From Bacteroidales bacterium UBA5537 (GTDB taxonomy: Bacteria; Bacteroidota; Bacteroidia; Bacteroidales; Lentimicrobiaceae): DNA of 15,711 nucleotides. Below are positions 14,639-15,711 of the stretch, in pieces. The notes under the pieces are model-generated. The model had not been told where the DNA came from and ran no database searches. It saw only the letters and a program-made list of their open reading frames with translations. Position 1 is the stretch's first letter, and the number at the start of each line of letters is the position of its first letter. Location of the stretch: NCBI GenBank assembly GCA_002426025.1, contig DINP01000015.1:38948-54658 (forward strand), read 5' to 3'. The position numbers and the translations under genes were made by a program.

Positions 14639-15424
14639 GGCGTTAAGCCAAAAGCCCTGAGTACAGAAGAAATAATGCTTCAAGGTGCACAAAAGGCTAA
14701 TAAAGTTTCATCTACAAGGGATAATACAAATCCTCTTAGGCCATTACTACCTACTTCTACTGTCGAACCTCAAAAACCTGTTTACAAACCATCTCCTGTA
14801 CCTTCAATAGGCCCATATAACCCAACTGGATTTAGTGAGGGTTATTTAAAGGGAAAAAGCAATGATATTAAAGAGCAAGCCCAGTTTAATAAAACATTAT
14901 ATCAATTGCAGGAAAGTAGTCCTGTTATGTTTGGCGAACCGGGGAAACCATTTGGAGGTAGTGGATATTCATCGCTAGTGGCTGGTTTTGAAGTCTATAG
15001 TCTAATTGAAGGAGGTTATGGATTAACACAGTTGCCTAAATCATTTGGTAATTTAAAGAATATTGTATCTTCATTCAATAAAACAAGTTATCAGAATACT
15101 AAAGCAGGTGGGAATTTGTATAGATATATGACGGAGGGTGAACGGATAGCTATACAAGAAACTGATTTATTGAGAGGTGGAAGACCAGGAGAAACTTTCT
15201 TTACTAAGGACTTATATAAATCCACAACAAAAGCATCGCAAAGATTAGGACTGGAAAGCGCTCCATCTATTCGTGTTGAATTTGAAATCCTAAATAATCC
15301 AACTTTAATGAGAAATGGAACCAAAGTACTCCCATTAAAAAGCTTGTCTGGTGGTGGATCGGAGTTTATGACATTAGACCCTGTTAAAGTCAAGATAATT
15401 AATTGGCAACCATTAAAACAATAA
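14429..15424 (+). CDS. Orphan Rhs tip 2 with ADP-ribosyltransferase-like C-terminal domain; probably silent
   Basis: The 331 residues run from the only TTG before the core end. RHS-core homology continues upstream in frame to 14240, but that part has no ATG, GTG or TTG and is closed by a TAA at 14213-14215, so translation here is doubtful. Residues 1-70 end the core (KRYKYVGKERDEETGMYYYGARYYAAWL to MIDLDGLE). A Pro-rich linker (about 100-135) and a Gly-rich middle follow. The last 105 residues read like an ART toxin: LYRYM with Arg232, GRPGETFFTKD with Thr259, IRVEFEI, and GGGSEF with Glu312 near the end. This R/(S)T/E order resembles TreTu-type Rhs effectors, which ADP-ribosylate EF-Tu; target and activity are inferred. 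A candidate immunity gene starts 2 nt later. Confidence 0.7.
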   Translation: MTETSLKRYKYVGKERDEETGMYYYGARYYAAWLCRFVSVDAIQFEYPDLTPYQYASNRPVTMIDLDGLEGVKPKALSTEEIMLQGAQKANKVSSTRDNTNPLRPLLPTSTVEPQKPVYKPSPVPSIGPYNPTGFSEGYLKGKSNDIKEQAQFNKTLYQLQESSPVMFGEPGKPFGGSGYSSLVAGFEVYSLIEGGYGLTQLPKSFGNLKNIVSSFNKTSYQNTKAGGNLYRYMTEGERIAIQETDLLRGGRPGETFFTKDLYKSTTKASQRLGLESAPSIRVEFEILNNPTLMRNGTKVLPLKSLSGGGSEFMTLDPVKVKIINWQPLKQ

Positions 15425-15426
15425 AC

Positions 15427-15711
15427 ATGCAGCAAAAAAAGTATTTCATATCAGTTGGTGAACCATGGAACTTTGATAGTCCTGACGGTCAAAATATTAT
15501 CAACGGAAGTATTATCAAAATAGTTAGCGCGACTTGTTTAGTCTTTAAGGCAGATTATAATTTGGTTTTTGGTGGCATTTCTGGAAGCTTTTTCGTTCTA
15601 TATCCAAGACATGCTGAAAGCAATTTTAATGATTTAATAAATGGTACAGATTATATAACTGTAAATGGCTACATATTGCTTGATAATTATACTGAAAATA
15701 TGGGAGAAGAA
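15427..15711 (+). CDS. Candidate immunity gene to Rhs tip 2, 3' end outside window
   Basis: An ATG 2 nt after the stop of tip 2 opens a frame of 95 codons without a stop to the window edge. The product (starting MQQKKYFISVGEPWNFD) has no signal peptide or transmembrane helix, is rich in Asn, Asp, Gly and aromatics, and looks like a soluble beta-rich protein. I recognise no family. Position makes it the likely immunity partner of the ART-like domain; a cytosolic protein would fit a toxin with a cytosolic target. This contrasts with the membrane-anchored partner of tip 1. Confidence 0.65.
   Translation, partial: MQQKKYFISVGEPWNFDSPDGQNIINGSIIKIVSATCLVFKADYNLVFGGISGSFFVLYPRHAESNFNDLINGTDYITVNGYILLDNYTENMGEE

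Overview
The window reads as a Bacteroidota chromosome, probably Bacteroidales-like. Gene content fits: a lipoprotein-type LptC, a SurA/PpiD-like foldase and a hemolysin-family CNNM/CorC protein downstream of a type III pantothenate kinase. Promoters fit too: most transcription units start behind a Bacteroidota -7 box (TAnnTTTG, often followed by C), and E. coli-like -35/-10 pairs and strong Shine-Dalgarno sites are absent. The genus cannot be told from the sequence.

Left part (1-10753, housekeeping). A 3'-truncated MntP-like membrane protein gene (minus) is divergent from pyk (plus); each has its own -7 box. pyk ends directly against the convergent comF. Then, all on the minus strand and transcribed right to left, comes an envelope-biogenesis cluster: coaX, an outer-membrane beta-barrel protein, a secreted TPR protein, lptC, a CNNM/CorC protein and a large membrane-anchored PpiC-type prolyl isomerase. 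Gaps are short or overlapping from coaX to lptC. Internal promoters lie before the corC-like and ppiD-like genes, and a strong terminator closes the cluster at about 2870-2905. Divergent from coaX is tRNA-Phe(GAA), with a well-spaced promoter and its own terminator.

Right part (10785-15711, accessory). Right of the tRNA the character changes. First comes a small element with 21-bp inverted termini (repeat A), then a three-gene minus-strand operon of an XRE regulator, a DUF2683-like antitoxin and a YoeB-family mRNA interferase. Next are two orphan Rhs 'tips' in tandem on the plus strand. Each has the end of an RHS core of the TccC/SpvB-associated type, then a different C-terminal domain, then a small gene within 2-5 nt that is the likely immunity gene. 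Tip 1 has a hydrophobic stretch and is followed by a membrane-anchored candidate immunity protein. Tip 2 ends in a domain that looks like an ADP-ribosyltransferase toxin and is followed by a soluble candidate immunity protein that runs off the window.

The two cores are direct repeats of about 400 nt with no net length difference. Each core is preceded by a copy of the same repeat (B and C) that also occurs as repeat A. A 43-nt relic of a third core abuts repeat C. Tip 1 has an ATG only inside repeat B. Tip 2 has no ATG or GTG ahead of its core remnant and only a TTG inside it, so it looks silent. Together this suggests a repeat-seeded, recombination-prone store of Rhs toxin tips with their immunity genes.
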